A stretch of DNA of 55,229 nucleotides from Gemmatimonas sp. (GTDB taxonomy: Bacteria; Gemmatimonadota; Gemmatimonadetes; Gemmatimonadales; Gemmatimonadaceae). Below, piece by piece: positions 20,827 to 29,316 of this stretch (positions are counted from its first letter, which is position 1; each line of letters begins with the position of its first letter). The position numbers were made by a program, and so were the translations under genes. Below the pieces are notes generated by a model. That model did no database searches, had not been told where the DNA came from, and worked only from the letters and a program-made list of their open reading frames with translations. The stretch covers positions 1 through 55,229 of the forward strand of contig JAAVWC010000024.1 in the NCBI GenBank assembly GCA_023910675.1. The letters run 5' to 3'.

Positions 20827-22389
20827 ATGGCGCATCTGGCAAAATCCATTTTGTGGGTCGACGACGAGGCCGAGCTCCTCGAACCTCACCGGCTTCTGCT
20901 CGGGGACAAAGGCTATGTCGTGCAGACGGCGACCAACGCCGACGACGCGCTCGAGCTGTTGCGGCGTCACACCTACGATCTGGTGCTGCTGGACGAACAG
21001 ATGCCCGGCACGCGCGGCCTGGATGCGTACAAGGATATCCGCGAACTGCTCCCCACCCTGCCGGTGGTGATGGTCACCAAGAGCGAGGAAGACGCCACGC
21101 TCAAGGAAGCCATCGGCGCGAACATTCGTGACTACCTCGTCAAGCCGGTCACGCCGCGGCAGGTGCTCACGGTCATCACGCGCATTCTCGATGGCCCGCT
21201 CATTCGCTCGCAGGCCATGGCGCGGGCGTTCGTGGAGCGGTTCCGGGCCATCGAAAGCGAGCGGTATGCCAACCTTGACTGGCGCGGATGGACCGAGCGC
21301 TTTTCGGAGCTGATGCAGTGGGATGTCGATCTCGCCGAAGCCGGCGAAATGGGGCTGCATGAATCGCTGCGCGGCCTGTACCCCGACATGCATCGCGCGT
21401 TTGCCGACTTCATTCGCACCGAATATCCGCGTTGGCTGCGCGACCTCGAAGGCGATCGTCCGCCGCTCTCGGTGGACGTGTTCCCGGAGTTCGTGCTGCC
21501 GGTGCTGCAGCGCGATCGCAAGGTCATCTTCATCGTCATCGACTGCTTGCGCCTCGATCAGTGGCGTGTCCTCGAACCGTTGCTCGCGCCGCTCTTCGAC
21601 GTGGAGACGGCGCAGTATTACTCCATCCTTCCCACCGCGACGCCGTACGCGCGGAATGCGCTCTTCAGCGGGCTCTTTCCGGGGGAAATCGCCGCGCGCT
21701 TTCCCGACTGGTGGGGCGAGCGCGATGACGAAACGCTCAATGCGCACGAGAAGGATCTGCTGGTGGCGCAGCTCGCCGAGTTGAACATCCCGGCCAACGT
21801 ACGTTATCAGAAGCTCACGACGGCGGCCGATTCCGACGATCTCGAACGGCACTTGCCGGCGGCGATCGCCGGTGAAGGGGTGCACGCCTTCGTCTTCAAC
21901 TTCGTCGACATGCTCACGCACGGGCGCTCGGAAAGCAACGTGCTGTACGAAGTCGCGCGCGACGAGATCGCGTTTCGCGCGCTGACCAAGCAATGGTTCG
22001 AGCGTTCGGCGTTGCTCTCGCTCCTGCGAGAGGCGTCACGGCGAAACATCTCGGTGGTCGTCACCAGCGATCACGGCGCGCTGCACTGCAACACGCCGGC
22101 CACCGTGTTCGCGAAGCGCGACGCGACCGCCAACCTGCGCTACAAGTTCGGCGAAGATATCCGCGCCGAACGGCCGGAGCACGCGCTGCTCTTTGCCAAC
22201 CCCGATGACCTCCGGCTACCGCACCGCGGACCCGGCAACAACACGCTCATCGCGGCGGGGGACACGTTCTTCGTGTATCCCACCAAGCTGCGCGAGTACC
22301 AGGGGCGCTATCGCGGCTCGTTCCTGCACGGCGGCGTGTCGCCGGAGGAGTGCATCCTGCCGGTGTCGCTGCTCACCCCCAAGCGCTGA
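20827..22389 (+). CDS. porX: PorX-type response regulator with PglZ/alkaline phosphatase domain
   Basis: 520 residues. An N-terminal receiver (acidic pair D12/D13, phospho-acceptor D56 in VLLDEQMPG, VMVTKSEED, lysine in YLVKPVTPR) is followed by a helical linker and a PglZ/alkaline-phosphatase-superfamily domain (FIVIDCLRLDQW, FNFVDMLTHGR, VVTSDHGALHCN, LHGGVSPEECILPV). In Bacteroidota PorX works with PorY and SigP to control the type IX secretion system. No porY lies in this window. An exporter gene begins 2 nt after the stop, so it heads an operon of envelope genes. Metal-binding residues of the phosphatase domain appear intact. Confidence 0.9.
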   Translation: MAHLAKSILWVDDEAELLEPHRLLLGDKGYVVQTATNADDALELLRRHTYDLVLLDEQMPGTRGLDAYKDIRELLPTLPVVMVTKSEEDATLKEAIGANIRDYLVKPVTPRQVLTVITRILDGPLIRSQAMARAFVERFRAIESERYANLDWRGWTERFSELMQWDVDLAEAGEMGLHESLRGLYPDMHRAFADFIRTEYPRWLRDLEGDRPPLSVDVFPEFVLPVLQRDRKVIFIVIDCLRLDQWRVLEPLLAPLFDVETAQYYSILPTATPYARNALFSGLFPGEIAARFPDWWGERDDETLNAHEKDLLVAQLAELNIPANVRYQKLTTAADSDDLERHLPAAIAGEGVHAFVFNFVDMLTHGRSESNVLYEVARDEIAFRALTKQWFERSALLSLLREASRRNISVVVTSDHGALHCNTPATVFAKRDATANLRYKFGEDIRAERPEHALLFANPDDLRLPHRGPGNNTLIAAGDTFFVYPTKLREYQGRYRGSFLHGGVSPEECILPVSLLTPKR

Positions 22390-22391
22390 CC

Positions 22392-24269
22392 GTGGCCACC
22401 GCACGCACACGTACTCCGGGCGCTCAGCTCTGGCGGCGGCTCTGGCGTTTTGTGGGGCCGCACAAGGGCAAGCTGTTCCTGGTGGTGCTCCTCAACTGCC
22501 TCGCGGCATTCGCCGACGTGTTCTCGTTCACGTTGCTGGTGCCGTTCTTCAACGCGTTCTTCAAGTCCGATCAGCTGATCCCCAGCAGCGGAATGATCGG
22601 GCGCGTGCTCGACGCGACCATCGGGTTTCTGCTCGACGAGCAGGACCGCATGGGATCGTTGCGCAACGTGCTGCTCATTGTCGTCGCCGCTGTCACGACG
22701 AAGAACACGCTGGTGTGGTTCGCGGGCCAGGTAGGCGTCAAACTGCAGGAGTTCGTGGTGCGAGACCTGCGCAACGCGGTGTACTCGCATTTGCTGCGGC
22801 TGCCGCTGCCATGGTTTACGCGCAACAAGGTGGGGCAGATCATCTCGCGGGTGCTCAACGACACCGGGAACGCCAAGACCGTCGTGACCGAACTCGTGAC
22901 GCGCTCGCTCTGGTCGGGCGCGCAGGTGCTGGCCACGCTGGTGGCGATGTTCACCACGTCGTGGCGCCTGTCGCTCGCGGCGCTCGTCATCGCCCCGGTC
23001 ACCATTGGCGCCATTCAGCCGGTGTTGCGCAAGCTGCGCAAGGGCTATTCTCGCCTGGGGAACGAGCAGGGCGAAATGACGAGCCTCGTGCAGGAAGTCG
23101 TCAGCGGTGTGCGACTGGTAAAATCGTATCGGGCCGAAGGGCGGGAAGAGCAGAAGTTCACCGATCGCAACAACGCCTTCGCCCGCGGCTACGTGAAGGT
23201 GGGGCGCCTCGCACTCCTTTCCGGTCCGGTCACCGAAACACTCGGTACGTTCACTGCCGTTGCCATTCTCTGGTACGGGGCCCAGCTGGTCATCGTGGAA
23301 GGCGCGCTCACGGGTGCCGAACTGCTGGTGTTTCTCGTGCAGGTCATGCGCCTGTTGCAGCCGCTCAAACAGCTATCGCAGACGCCGGCGGCGGCGCAGT
23401 TCTCGCTCGCGAGTGCCGAACGCATCTTCGAGATTCTCGATACCACGTCGGAGACGGCTGCCGACCGCGGCACACGCACGACGGCCTCATTTACTCACGA
23501 AATCGTCTTCGACGACGTGGGCTTCGCCTACGGCAGCGATGCGGCAGCGCTCTCGGGAGTGTCGTTCACCGCGCGCAAGGGTGAGGTCGTCGCGCTCGTC
23601 GGGGCGAGCGGCGCCGGCAAGAGCACGCTGGTCGATCTGCTCCCGCGCTTCATGGACCCCACGAGCGGCCGCATTCTGCTCGACGGCGTCGACCTGCGCG
23701 AAATCACACTCGATGCGCTGCGATCGCTGACGGGTATCGTGAGTCAGGATACGGTGCTGTTCAACGACACCGTGCGCGCCAATGTGGGATTCGGGCGTCC
23801 TGATGCCACGCAGGAACAGCTCGAGAGCGCAGCGCGTGCGGCCAACGCGTTGGCCTTCATCGAGGCGCTCCCCGATGGCTGGGATACCAATCTCGGCGAA
23901 CGTGGAACGCGCCTCAGCGGCGGGCAGCGCCAACGACTTGCGATTGCGCGCGCCCTCGTGTCGGACCCGCCACTGCTCATTCTCGATGAAGCCACGTCGG
24001 CGCTCGATGTCGAGAGTGAACGGCTGGTGCAGGAAGCCATCGACCGCCTGCTCGAAGGGCGCACGGTGTTCGTGATTGCGCACCGCCTCGCCACCATTCA
24101 GCACGCCGATCGCATTCTCGTGCTCGACGCCGGACGGTTGGTGGAAGAGGGGACGCACACGGCGCTGCTTGCGCGGGAAGGCGTGTACGCGCGGCTCCAC
24201 GCGCTGCAGTTCGATCGCCGCGAACCGGCCACCGATGCGGTAGCCACGCTGGCCGCCGGGACCGACTGA
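22392..24269 (+). CDS. MsbA-type ABC exporter, fused permease and ATPase
   Basis: 625 residues from a GTG 2 nt after porX. N-terminal six-helix transmembrane domain (LFLVVLLNCLAAFADVFSFT onward), then an ATPase domain: Walker A LVGASGAGKSTLVDLLPR, Q-loop IVSQDTVLFND, signature RLSGGQRQRLAIARAL, Walker B LLILDEATSALD, H-loop VIAHRL. The closest functional class is the lipid flippases (MsbA) and related type IV exporters. A glycosyltransferase gene follows after 4 nt, which supports a lipid- or glycolipid-linked substrate, but the substrate is inferred. Confidence 0.9.
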   Translation: MATARTRTPGAQLWRRLWRFVGPHKGKLFLVVLLNCLAAFADVFSFTLLVPFFNAFFKSDQLIPSSGMIGRVLDATIGFLLDEQDRMGSLRNVLLIVVAAVTTKNTLVWFAGQVGVKLQEFVVRDLRNAVYSHLLRLPLPWFTRNKVGQIISRVLNDTGNAKTVVTELVTRSLWSGAQVLATLVAMFTTSWRLSLAALVIAPVTIGAIQPVLRKLRKGYSRLGNEQGEMTSLVQEVVSGVRLVKSYRAEGREEQKFTDRNNAFARGYVKVGRLALLSGPVTETLGTFTAVAILWYGAQLVIVEGALTGAELLVFLVQVMRLLQPLKQLSQTPAAAQFSLASAERIFEILDTTSETAADRGTRTTASFTHEIVFDDVGFAYGSDAAALSGVSFTARKGEVVALVGASGAGKSTLVDLLPRFMDPTSGRILLDGVDLREITLDALRSLTGIVSQDTVLFNDTVRANVGFGRPDATQEQLESAARAANALAFIEALPDGWDTNLGERGTRLSGGQRQRLAIARALVSDPPLLILDEATSALDVESERLVQEAIDRLLEGRTVFVIAHRLATIQHADRILVLDAGRLVEEGTHTALLAREGVYARLHALQFDRREPATDAVATLAAGTD

Positions 24270-24273
24270 CCGC

Positions 24274-25377
24274 ATGCGGGTGCTCGTCGTCGCCACCACG
24301 CCCGAGTGGACGCCGGGCACGCGTCTCATAGGCAGCGTTGCCGCCGGGCTGGCCGCGCGCGGCGATGTGGTGGCGCTGGCGTGTGCCTCGCGGAGCGCCA
24401 CCGAACGGGCGGTCGAGCACGCGTGGCCGCGCCTGTCGGTGCGCTCGGTGACGGGAAGCGGCTGGTTCGGTCAGGCGATGAGTGTGCGCGGCATCGTCAC
24501 CGCGCTGCGCCCCGATGCATTGCTGGTGGGGAGTGAAGCCGACGCGGTGCTGGCGGCCCTCGCCATGGGCAAGCGCGGTGGCATCGTCCGTCGGTTTGCC
24601 GTTGACGAACGGGAGGGACTGACGTCCGCACGTGACGAGACGCTGCCCTGGCGTGCGCGCTTTGCCCTGTCACGTGCCGTGATCACACCCTGGGGACAGC
24701 GCACGTTGGCCGTGGGGTGGCCGCAGCACACCACGCCGACCACCGACGACGCGCGCGAGGAAGTGCCGCGATTGCCGGTGGTATCGCCGCATATCGTGCT
24801 CGTACCCGCGATGGAGCACGACGAGATCACGGCCGCGGCCCTGCGGGCCGTGGCGCATCTCCGTACTCGGCATCCGGATCTGCGGCTCTCGCTGGTGGGA
24901 GACTCCGCTGCGATGCAAGCAACACGGTTGCATGCCGCCGCACTCGATCTTTCGGCGATCGTGCAGGTCGTGCCCGCTGATGCACTGCTGCACCACGAGC
25001 TCAACGACACGTCGCATGTGACGAGTATGGCGTGGGTTGCTGCCGGCGGCGATGCCGGCGCTCTCTCGACGCTCGCAGCCATGCAGCAGTCGCTGCCGGT
25101 AGTGGTGCCGCAGCAGGCACCGTTCGCCGAGCTGGTGGTGCCAGGGGTCACTGGCTTTCATGTCGGCACCGACAATGGAGTGGCGGTCGTATCGGATCTG
25201 GCGCGGCTGCTCTCCGATGCCGACACGCAGCATCGCATGGGACGCGCGGCGTCGGCACGAGCAGCGCGTGCGTTTGGCTGGGACGCCTTCGTCGATCACG
25301 CCGCCGACTTGCTGGCGCGCGCCGGTGGGGTCGCGCGCACACGCATCACGCGACGTCCGTCGCTCACGCCGGCCTGA
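24274..25377 (+). CDS. GT-B fold glycosyltransferase (family 4-like)
   Basis: 367 residues. N-terminal Rossmann half (MRVLVVATTPEWTPGTRLIG, HVVALACASRS-like stretch) and C-terminal half with ALRAVAHLRTRHPDLRLSLV and the nucleotide-sugar region LPVVVPQQAPFAELVVPGVT followed by GFHV. The usual EX7E catalytic motif is not clear, so donor and acceptor are unknown. Sits in the porX-msbA-like operon with a 4-nt gap. A role in surface glycan or glycolipid assembly is inferred from context. Confidence 0.75.
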   Translation: MRVLVVATTPEWTPGTRLIGSVAAGLAARGDVVALACASRSATERAVEHAWPRLSVRSVTGSGWFGQAMSVRGIVTALRPDALLVGSEADAVLAALAMGKRGGIVRRFAVDEREGLTSARDETLPWRARFALSRAVITPWGQRTLAVGWPQHTTPTTDDAREEVPRLPVVSPHIVLVPAMEHDEITAAALRAVAHLRTRHPDLRLSLVGDSAAMQATRLHAAALDLSAIVQVVPADALLHHELNDTSHVTSMAWVAAGGDAGALSTLAAMQQSLPVVVPQQAPFAELVVPGVTGFHVGTDNGVAVVSDLARLLSDADTQHRMGRAASARAARAFGWDAFVDHAADLLARAGGVARTRITRRPSLTPA

Positions 25378-25379
25378 GT

Positions 25380-26276
25380 ATGGCGTCCACATTGTCTCCC
25401 ACCGCGACCACCGTCGCCGCGGCCGCGACGAACTCGCAGTTATGGCGCGCGCTGCGCAAGGACGGGCGGAGTTGGCTGGGGCTCGGCGTCGTGACGCTGC
25501 TGGTGCTGCTCGCTGTGGCGGCGCCGCTCGTGGCGACTGCCGATCCCGTGAAGATCGATTTGCTGCACACGCTCGAAGCGCCCAGTGCGACGCACTGGTT
25601 GGGCACCGACGCGCAGGGGCGCGATGTATGGTCTCGCCTCGTTCACGGTGCCCGCGTGTCGCTGCTGGTGGGGTTGGCGTCGCAGGGCATTGCCCTCGCG
25701 ATCGGTGTGGCGCTGGGACTCATCGCCGGCTATCGCGGCAAGTGGACCGACGATGTCATCATGCGTCTCGCCGACGTCACGCTCGCCTTTCCGTCGCTGC
25801 TGTTGCTCATCGCCATGGCCGCCGCGTTCGAACCGTCACTTTCGGTTGTGTGCGTGGTGATCGGCGTGGTGGGTTGGGCCGGTATGGCGCGGTTGGTGCG
25901 CGGCCAAGTGCTGGTGGTGCGCGAACTCGACTATGTGCAGGCTATGCGTGCCATTGGGGCCAACGACACACGTATTCTGCTGCGTCACGTGCTGCCCAAT
26001 GTCATTGCGCCGGTCGTGATTGCCGGGACACTGGGTATTGCCGGCGCCATCATGGCCGAAGCCGCGCTCAGTTTTCTCGGTCTCGGCGTGCAACCGCCGA
26101 CACCGAGTTGGGGCGCCATGATCGCCGACGGCCGCGACCTCTCGCAGCTGCGTAATGCGCCGTGGACCTCGCTCGCGCCGGGGTTGGCGATCGGGTGTGC
26201 CGTGCTGGGATTCAACTTGCTGGGGGATGCGCTGCGCGATGCACTCGACCCGCGCGCGAGCAGCCGGCGCGCGTGA
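25380..26276 (+). CDS. DppC/OppC-type ABC permease, apparently without partners
   Basis: 298 residues from the ATG at 25380, 2 nt after the previous stop. N-terminal helix, then the typical HWLGTDAQGRDVWSRLVHGA start of the DppC domain, five or six helices, and the EAA loop (QAMRAIGANDTRILLRHVLP). It ends GCAVLGFNLLGDALRDALDP, as in dipeptide/oligopeptide permeases. Such permeases need a DppB partner, two ATPases and a binding protein; none is adjacent. It either works with genes elsewhere or has been recruited to this operon. Confidence 0.88.
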   Translation: MASTLSPTATTVAAAATNSQLWRALRKDGRSWLGLGVVTLLVLLAVAAPLVATADPVKIDLLHTLEAPSATHWLGTDAQGRDVWSRLVHGARVSLLVGLASQGIALAIGVALGLIAGYRGKWTDDVIMRLADVTLAFPSLLLLIAMAAAFEPSLSVVCVVIGVVGWAGMARLVRGQVLVVRELDYVQAMRAIGANDTRILLRHVLPNVIAPVVIAGTLGIAGAIMAEAALSFLGLGVQPPTPSWGAMIADGRDLSQLRNAPWTSLAPGLAIGCAVLGFNLLGDALRDALDPRASSRRA

Positions 26277-26312
26277 GTTCCCCCTTTCGCCTCTGGCTGC
26301 CAAATTCTGCGC

Positions 26313-27458
26313 ATGACGATTTTCGACGACGTACGCGCCCGTGAGTTTGCCTGGATGGCTTCCGGTCCCGGCGTGTACCTCAACGCCGCGTCGGTGGGGC
26401 CCATGCCGCAGCGAGCGGTGCAGGTCGCCAACGAGTGGAGTGCCCTCCGCGCGCAGCCGCACACGATTCCGTTCGAGATGATGCTCGATGCCGCCTCGAC
26501 GGCGCGTCGCCAGTTCGCACAGCTGGTGGGGGCCGATGCCGACGAAATCGCCCTGATGCCCAACACCACCTACGGGCTCAACCTCGCCGCGCGGGCGTTG
26601 CCGCTGCGCCCGGGCGTGATCCTGTCCTTCGACGGTGAGTTCCCCAGCTGCGTGTATCCGTTTCAGGCACTCGGTTCGCGTGGCGTCGAGCTCGAGCTGG
26701 TGCCGCGCGTGAACGGGCTGCCCGATGAAGACACACTCGTGGAGGCGATCGAGCGCCGGAACGATGTGGTGGCGGTCGTCGTGAGCTGGGTGCAGTTCGC
26801 CTCGGGGTACGTGGCGGACCTCGAGCGGATCGGTCGCGCCTGCCGAGCGAAGGGGGTGTTCTTCATTGTCGACGGCATTCAGGGGTGCGGCGTTCGTCCT
26901 ATCGATCTGCACGCGTTGCCTATCGACATGTTCAGCAGCGGCGCGCAGAAGTGGCAGCTGGGACCGTGGGGTACCGGTTTCGTGTACGTCCGCCGCGAGC
27001 TGATCACGTCGCTCGAACCACACGACGTGGGGTGGGCGTGTATGAAGAGCACGACCGACTACACGCGACTCACCGATTACGAGTTCGCCTTCTTCGACGA
27101 CGCGCGCCGATTTGAGGTCGTGACGCTGTCGTATCATGATTTCGCCGTCGCCAACGCCAGCACTGCGCTCTTGCTCGAGCTCGGCGTGGCCAGCGTCGGC
27201 GCGCAGCTCGATGCGCTCGGCGACCGCATTGTGGAGTGGGCGCAGTCCCGACCAGACGTGCGTCTCGTGACGCCAGCACGAGCGAGTCACCGCGCCGGGG
27301 TCGTGTCGTTCGCACCGACGGCACTCGACGAGATGGCCGCGCGCCTCAAGCGCGCCCACGTGACCTTCACCGTGCGTGAAGGCGCCATTCGCCTGTCGCC
27401 GCACTGCTACAACACGATGGACGAAATTGAACGCGTGTTGGCGCTGCTCGAGCGCTGA
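26313..27458 (+). CDS. Class V aminotransferase (cysteine desulfurase-like fold)
   Basis: 381 residues, PLP-dependent fold type I. Visible features are LNAASVGPMPQRAVQ (N-terminal substrate loop), ALMPNTTYGLNLAA (cofactor phosphate), FIVDGIQGCG (Asp pairing with the PLP ring) and FSSGAQKWQLGPWGTGF with the Schiff-base lysine. The C-terminus IRLSPHCYNTMDEIERVLA is typical. It resembles isopenicillin-N-epimerase/kynureninase-type members more than IscS, since the mobile cysteine loop is not evident. The substrate is unknown. It begins 36 nt after the permease. Confidence 0.88.
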   Translation: MTIFDDVRAREFAWMASGPGVYLNAASVGPMPQRAVQVANEWSALRAQPHTIPFEMMLDAASTARRQFAQLVGADADEIALMPNTTYGLNLAARALPLRPGVILSFDGEFPSCVYPFQALGSRGVELELVPRVNGLPDEDTLVEAIERRNDVVAVVVSWVQFASGYVADLERIGRACRAKGVFFIVDGIQGCGVRPIDLHALPIDMFSSGAQKWQLGPWGTGFVYVRRELITSLEPHDVGWACMKSTTDYTRLTDYEFAFFDDARRFEVVTLSYHDFAVANASTALLLELGVASVGAQLDALGDRIVEWAQSRPDVRLVTPARASHRAGVVSFAPTALDEMAARLKRAHVTFTVREGAIRLSPHCYNTMDEIERVLALLER

Positions 27459-27561
27459 GGGCGTGACGTTGCGCGCCCGTTTGGGCACGCAATGTTCCGG
27501 CAGGACTGGAACTCCGGATGGAAGCTGTCATGTTTAGAGAGCAGGTCTCTCTTGCTCGCGG

Positions 27562-28155
27562 ATGTCACGCCACTCCCAAGTTCCACCCCGCATGGCTCTC
27601 GCGGCGCGTTCCATTACGGAAGCGCTCCGAGTGTTCGCCCGCCAAGACGGAGGCGAAGGGCCTCGCCGCGCCCCGTCGTCTCGGCCACGCTCGGCGCACG
27701 ACGAATTGCTGGCGGTCGTTGACCAGCAGACCGTGACGGCAGAGCCCGCTTGGAAGGCGGTGCTGGTATACGAGCCCGCGAGCATACTGCTCGACACGCT
27801 GCGCTTCGATGTGAGCAACGAAGAGTGGCAGCCGTTCGCACACGCCCGCGACGATGAGGCGCGTTCCGTGCTCCGCATCGGCGCCATCCGCGGCGGCGTG
27901 CTCGTCGCCCTCGCTGCGGCCGAACGCCCCGAAGGCCGGTTGTCGCGTTTGCGGGTCCTCGTCTCGCCCGCGTTCCGTCAGATTGGGCTCGGCCACCTGG
28001 TGCTGCACCGCGCCGTGCGCGCGCTCCTGCACGAAGGCCTGCTCCCGTACGCGCGCCTGGCGAGGACCGAACTCGCCCCGCGCGCACTCGCACGAGCCGT
28101 GGGGTTCGTGAGCCTCAGGCCGTCGCAACTTTCGTTCGGGTTGAGTCCGGCGTAG
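27562..28155 (+). CDS. GNAT-like acetyltransferase
   Basis: 197 residues from the ATG at 27562 (27592 also possible). The C-terminal half reads as a GNAT core: LRIGAIRGGVLVALAAAE, then SRLRVLVSPAFRQIGLGHLV, matching the V-x-P-x-x-R-x-x-G-x-G acetyl-CoA loop, then LHRAVRALLHEGLLPYAR and ARAVGFVSL. The N-terminal 80 residues are less clear and partly disordered. Acceptor unknown. Array A2 begins 16 bp after the stop. Confidence 0.7.
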   Translation: MSRHSQVPPRMALAARSITEALRVFARQDGGEGPRRAPSSRPRSAHDELLAVVDQQTVTAEPAWKAVLVYEPASILLDTLRFDVSNEEWQPFAHARDDEARSVLRIGAIRGGVLVALAAAERPEGRLSRLRVLVSPAFRQIGLGHLVLHRAVRALLHEGLLPYARLARTELAPRALARAVGFVSLRPSQLSFGLSPA

Positions 28156-28170
28156 GTGTAGGAGGTCCGC

Positions 28171-28867
28171 GGTTCCTGCGCGCCTGCGGTCTGGGCTCCT
28201 GCCGTCCGCCGTTCCGGCGTGATTCCGCGGCATCGCGCCGAGAATGGCAGACGGCAGGGACGCAGGAGTCGCCGCCGTTCCCCCGCGCCTGCCGTCTGGG
28301 CTCCTGCCGTCCGCCGTCTCGGCGCAATCCCGCGGCATCGCGCCGAGTCTCGCAGACAGCAGCCACACAGACTGCAGGCGCGCAGGAACCGCCGCCGTTC
28401 CCCCGCCCCTGCCGTCTGGGCTCCTGCCGTCCGCCGTCTCGGCGTGATTGCGCGGCATCGCGCCGAGAATGGCAGACAGCAGCCACACAGACTGCAGGCG
28501 CGCAGGAACAGCCGCCGTTCCCCCGCCCCTGCCGTCTGGGCTCCTGCCGTCCGCCGTCTCGGCGCAATCCCGCCGCATCGCGCCGAGTCTCGCAGACAGC
28601 AGCCACACAGACCGCAGGGACGCAGGAACAGCCGCCGTTCCCCCGCCCCTGCCGTCTGGGCTCCTGCCGTCCGCCGTCTCGGCGCAATCCCGCCGCATCG
28701 CGCCGAGTCTCGCAGACAGCAGCCACACAGACCGCAGGGACGCAGGAACAGCCGCCGTTCCCCCGCCCCTGCCGTCTGGGCTCCTGCCGTCCGCCGTCTC
28801 GGCGCAATCCCGCCGCATCGCGCCGAGTGTCGCAGACGGCAGCCACTCAGACCGCGGGGACGCAGGG
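28171..28867. repeat. Family A palindromic tandem array A2 (6 units)
   Basis: Six units with the same core as A1. The first unit is about 15 bp shorter and begins GGTTCCTGCGCGCCTGCGGT, the reverse complement of the usual right end of a unit (ACCGCAGGCGCGCAGGAACC). This looks like a genuine outer end. Units 4-6 are nearly identical. The last unit ends irregularly (CACTCAGACCGCGGGGACG) and passes into non-repeat DNA before the four-helix-bundle gene. Confidence 0.95.
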
Positions 28868-28946
28868 CGCTCCCGCCCGCGTTCGAAGGATGATGCGTGC
28901 GTAAATCGGGTCGGGCGATTCGTGTCGCATCAGCACATCATGTGCA

Positions 28947-29309
28947 ATGCATGACTTTCGCAACCTGCATGTTTGGAAGCGCGCCATTGATCTCGCCGTG
29001 CGCGTACATGCCATCACTCGCCGTATCTCACCCGCAGTCGCCCCCGGGCTGCGCAATCAATTATGCCGAGCAGCAGCGTCAGTACCCGCGAACATCGCCG
29101 AAGGCGCTCGTCAGGAGACGTCGGCGCAGACAGCTCGATTTTTAAGCTATGCGATCGGCTCGACAAGTGAGGTCGAGAGTCACTTGGAGCTCGCGCATCG
29201 CTTGGCGCCGCAGACGGGTGACGTGCAGGCGGCGATCGACGAGCTCATTGAAGTCCGACGCATGCTCTGCGCGCTTCGATCATATCACAAGCGGAAATCC
29301 GCGAACTGA
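28947..29309 (+). CDS. Four-helix-bundle protein (S23/IVP family, Avd-like)
   Basis: 120 residues. MHDFRNLHVWKRAIDLAVRV, then LRNQLCRAAASVPANIAEGA and FLSYAIGSTSEVESHLELAH are the signature of the small four-helix-bundle family found in 23S rRNA intervening sequences, as free-standing genes, and as Avd accessory proteins of diversity-generating retroelements. No reverse transcriptase or 23S rRNA gene is nearby. The gene lies alone between arrays A2 and A3, with no evident Shine-Dalgarno sequence and somewhat lower GC than its surroundings. Function unknown; it probably forms a pentameric or other oligomeric nucleic-acid-binding barrel, as family members do. Confidence 0.85.
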   Translation: MHDFRNLHVWKRAIDLAVRVHAITRRISPAVAPGLRNQLCRAAASVPANIAEGARQETSAQTARFLSYAIGSTSEVESHLELAHRLAPQTGDVQAAIDELIEVRRMLCALRSYHKRKSAN

Positions 29310-29316
29310 GGGAGAT

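Noticed and set aside
28947..29309. Diversity-generating retroelement with Avd
   Set aside because: No reverse transcriptase, template/variable repeat pair or C-type lectin target lies nearby; only the four-helix-bundle protein is present.
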